DNA of 32,051 bases from an uncultured Mycoplasmatota bacterium (GTDB lineage: Bacteria; Bacillota_I; Bacilli_A; RF39; UBA660), in the NCBI GenBank assembly GCA_900546715.1, contig UREA01000014.1, forward strand, positions 1-32,051, in the 5' to 3' direction. Each line of letters opens with the position of its first letter. Position 1 is the first letter of the stretch. The position numbers and the translations under genes were made by a program. The notes below the pieces were generated by a model. The model was not told where the DNA came from. It saw nothing but the letters and a program-made list of their open reading frames with translations, and searched no databases. Of the stretch, positions 29,861 through 32,051 are shown piece after piece.

Positions 29861-32051
29861 AATTTATTCTAATTGGATCTGAACTAGTTCCTGTTCCACT
29901 AATATAAGTTACATTGGAGTTAAGGTAAAATGTAGGTCTAACTTCATATTTAGTAAAATCGACACTACCATAATTAATATTACCAGAATCAATAGCAAAT
30001 GCATTAATCACTCTATCTAAAATATATGTTATAGTCCATTCATTTAATCCTAAATATAACCAATTGTTATCCTTAGCATTTTCATAATGATTCATTTCGG
30101 TCCTCCAATAACTATTACTTGCTGCATACCCATAATCACTTACATACATCAAGCCTACCTTTGAACTATATGTTTTAGTACTACTATTTGATCCAATTTC
30201 ATAATTATATACAATTTTTGGCAAATTTATTGCATTTGAATAACTTACTCCACCAACTTTCCAACTATGGGTCGTTATTTTATTGCTCCATACTGATTCT
30301 AAGCCATTTAAGTAAGTTCCATTTAGTGTACTTGTATTCAATGTGCTTTCATTCCATAAAATACTAGAGTTCAAAGATGATCCACTCCAAGAGTAATTTC
30401 CATAACTCGTTGATTTTATTAATTTTACTTCCGAACCAAATACTCCTATAATTCGATATAAATTATCTTCAGGACATGTCGATGCATCGCTTCCAAAACA
30501 TACATAATTATTTGGATTTGCTCCGCTATATCTATATGAATTATCCCCTGCACTATTTGCCAATGAACTTGTATGATAATAAATGCCATTTGATCCTTGT
30601 GAAGAATATAATTCTTTAATGTAATTAGCTAATAATGGTCCTGTTGTTGTTGCACTAGTTGTTTTTTCATTTGACTTAACTCCTCCACTATCTACAACAT
30701 ATACTCTAAAGTTATATGTTGTACCTGCAGATAATCCACTAAATGTATAAGTATTACTTTTACTTGATACATAACTTGAACCATTATTACTTGAATAATA
30801 ATATGTTACTATACTATTTGACCCTGCAGTTGCATTTACTGTTAATGTTACACTATTTGATGTTATATTACTTGCACTTACACTATTTACTACTGGATTG
30901 ATATATTGGGTTGTAACAGTAGCATTACTTACTGCTGACTCTCTATTGTTATTATCAACAACCTTTACTTGGACATAGAATGTTGTATTACTTGTTAAAT
31001 TATCAAAGGTATAGCTATTACTTGTTGATTCATACCAGTTACTTCCATTATCTCTGGAATACAAGTATTTAGTGATTGTTCCATCACCAGGTGTTGCAAT
31101 TACATTTATTGTTATACTATTTGTTGTACTACTTGTGCTTACATTTGTAATCTGCGGTACAACGTATGTATCTGTTGTTACTTGTAATGGATATGGATTT
31201 GATTCTCTACCCTCACTATCAATGGCTTTGACATTGATAGTATATTGTGTATTTTCATTTAATCCACTAAATACATTACTTGTTTGATATGCACCATTAT
31301 TTATTGAATATTCATAATGATCTATTGCATTTGTTCCATCTGTTCCAAATGGAGTTAAAGTAATAGAATTATAAGTAGTTGTATATTCTACATTGGCTAC
31401 TACTGGTAAAATATAGGTTTCTGTTGATATTGCTTCATAATATTCTGTTGATTCTCTATTATTACTATCTACTACTTTTACTTTTATCTTATATTCTGTT
31501 GTATCTGTTAGATTATCAAAGGTATGAGTATTACTATTTGATTCTTCCCAACTTGCTCCATTATCCTTTGAGTACATATATTTGCTTATTGTTCCATCTC
31601 CACTTGATGCATTAACTGTTAAAGTGATACTGTTAAGTGTAACGCTATGTGTTACACTACCTACACTTGGTAAATCATATTCACTAGTTACAACTTGTGT
31701 TTCATACACATTTGATTTTATATCATTTGCATCTACTACATAACTATAGATTGTATATTCTGTATTTTCTTTTAAATTTGTAAATTTATAATTTGGTGTA
31801 TCACTTTCTATGTATTCTACTGTATCTGCTGAAGCTAATATTTTATTATTTAATCTTACTACACCATTATTGTTATTGATATATCCTGTTGTTGTATTAC
31901 TTTCTTCTATACCAAAATAGTACTTTTTGGCATCTGCTGTTCCATTATTTAAATTAAGAGTTGTATCTATTGAGTTATATGTTGGTATTGCATTTATGCT
32001 TGTTACTTGGACTGGATTATAACTACTCATTTTTTCTTGAGTTAAATATAA
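29859..32051 (-). CDS. Fn3-repeat surface protein, C-terminal part (runs off right edge)
   Basis: The frame is open to base 32051 (codons for Leu-Tyr-Leu-Thr-Gln-Glu-Lys precede Met 32030, which has no ribosome site), so the N-terminus lies outside. About 730 residues are visible. Counting from Met 32030, residues 5-119 are a diverged Fn3-like unit, and 121-208, 209-291, 292-378 and 379-464 are four Fn3-like repeats (NSITLTVNASSGDGTISKYM, then NRES and similar). Residues 466-723 form a C-terminal domain with a Cys pair (YVCFGSDASTCPED), YRIIGVFG and a final RPTFYLNSNVTYISGTGTSS. There is no LPxTG motif or C-terminal membrane anchor. Probably a secreted or cell-surface adhesin-like protein, paralogous to the one at 1-461. 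Confidence 0.85.
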   Translation of the reverse strand, partial: LYLTQEKMSSYNPVQVTSINAIPTYNSIDTTLNLNNGTADAKKYYFGIEESNTTTGYINNNNGVVRLNNKILASADTVEYIESDTPNYKFTNLKENTEYTIYSYVVDANDIKSNVYETQVVTSEYDLPSVGSVTHSVTLNSITLTVNASSGDGTISKYMYSKDNGASWEESNSNTHTFDNLTDTTEYKIKVKVVDSNNRESTEYYEAISTETYILPVVANVEYTTTYNSITLTPFGTDGTNAIDHYEYSINNGAYQTSNVFSGLNENTQYTINVKAIDSEGRESNPYPLQVTTDTYVVPQITNVSTSSTTNSITINVIATPGDGTITKYLYSRDNGSNWYESTSNSYTFDNLTSNTTFYVQVKVVDNNNRESAVSNATVTTQYINPVVNSVSASNITSNSVTLTVNATAGSNSIVTYYYSSNNGSSYVSSKSNTYTFSGLSAGTTYNFRVYVVDSGGVKSNEKTTSATTTGPLLANYIKELYSSQGSNGIYYHTSSLANSAGDNSYRYSGANPNNYVCFGSDASTCPEDNLYRIIGVFGSEVKLIKSTSYGNYSWSGSSLNSSILWNESTLNTSTLNGTYLNGLESVWSNKITTHSWKVGGVSYSNAINLPKIVYNYEIGSNSSTKTYSSKVGLMYVSDYGYAASNSYWRTEMNHYENAKDNNWLYLGLNEWTITYILDRVINAFAIDSGNINYGSVDFTKYEVRPTFYLNSNVTYISGTGTSSDPIRIN
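30639..31670 (-). repeat. Four tandem Fn3-like coding repeats (about 83-88 aa each)
   Basis: Each unit starts with a Val-x-Ser/Asn-Val strand and contains NS(I/V)T(L/I), a KY-YS-NG strand and a closing VVD-(N/S)-RES-type strand. Units 2 and 4 (residues 121-208 and 292-378) are the most alike, both with GDGTI(S/T)KY and FDNLT, which suggests a two-unit duplication. Confidence 0.7.

Noticed and set aside
30639..31670. Tandem repeat as CRISPR or satellite DNA
   Set aside because: The periodicity is protein-level Fn3 repeats with diverged nucleotides and an open frame.

Overview
The window is AT-rich, gene-dense DNA from a low-GC Bacillota, most likely an uncultured, host-associated Bacilli lineage of the RF39/Mollicutes-neighbour type. 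The support is: both PolC and DnaE replicases; MutL, LepA, HemW, MiaA, TmcAL, YqeG/YqeH, YceD-RpmF and SpoIIP-YqxA homologues; lysine/asparagine/isoleucine-rich proteins; and large Fn3-repeat surface proteins. TGA is used as a stop (e.g. 756-758) and Trp is TGG, so the standard bacterial code applies and this is not a Mycoplasma-type code. The taxonomic placement is inference. I see no tRNA, rRNA, CRISPR array, prophage or insertion sequence.

Layout. 1-770: the N-terminus of a minus-strand surface protein that runs off the left edge, and a divergent 49-aa ribbon-helix-helix gene. 772-2160: an nfeD-SPFH unit whose SPFH gene has two in-frame stops. 2156-4304: a DUF1292 gene and a 604-aa membrane-anchored coiled-coil-like protein. 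4304-9168: one six-gene unit, yqeG-yqeH-mutL-(342-aa membrane protein)-yceD-rpmF. 9187-10600: a membrane-anchored hypothetical protein and a 5'-truncated paralogue, preceded by an array of TTCGACA boxes. 10613-17841: dnaE-polC in one unit. 17868-19201: plus-strand small genes (a membrane protein, rpmB, a 92-aa protein) and a candidate small RNA. 19175-23101: lepA, a 192-aa gene, hemW and a cadherin-like membrane protein. 23111-24424: spoIIP-yqxA, divergent from rpsT. 24793-27993: a transglutaminase-like protein facing a NAGPA-family protein and miaA. 27994-28355: a candidate type I toxin-antitoxin locus and a second TTCGACA array. 28374-29851: a thioesterase and tmcAL. 29859-32051: the C-terminal part of a second Fn3-repeat surface protein that runs off the right edge.

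Most genes are housekeeping: replication, mismatch repair, translation and ribosome assembly, and tRNA modification. The unusual material lies between genes. The heptamer TTCGACA/TGTCGAA, identical to the Spo0A box of spore-formers, occurs at three intergenic sites. Two of these are 10-bp-phased arrays, and at all three a box overlaps a promoter -35; one of the three is the spoIIP promoter. The region 28029-28290 looks like a small-peptide toxin gene with a long leader and a convergent antisense RNA.

Most predicted promoters here leave leaders of only about 10-25 nt. This was used to choose several start codons. It also makes the roughly 98-nt leader of the candidate toxin stand out.
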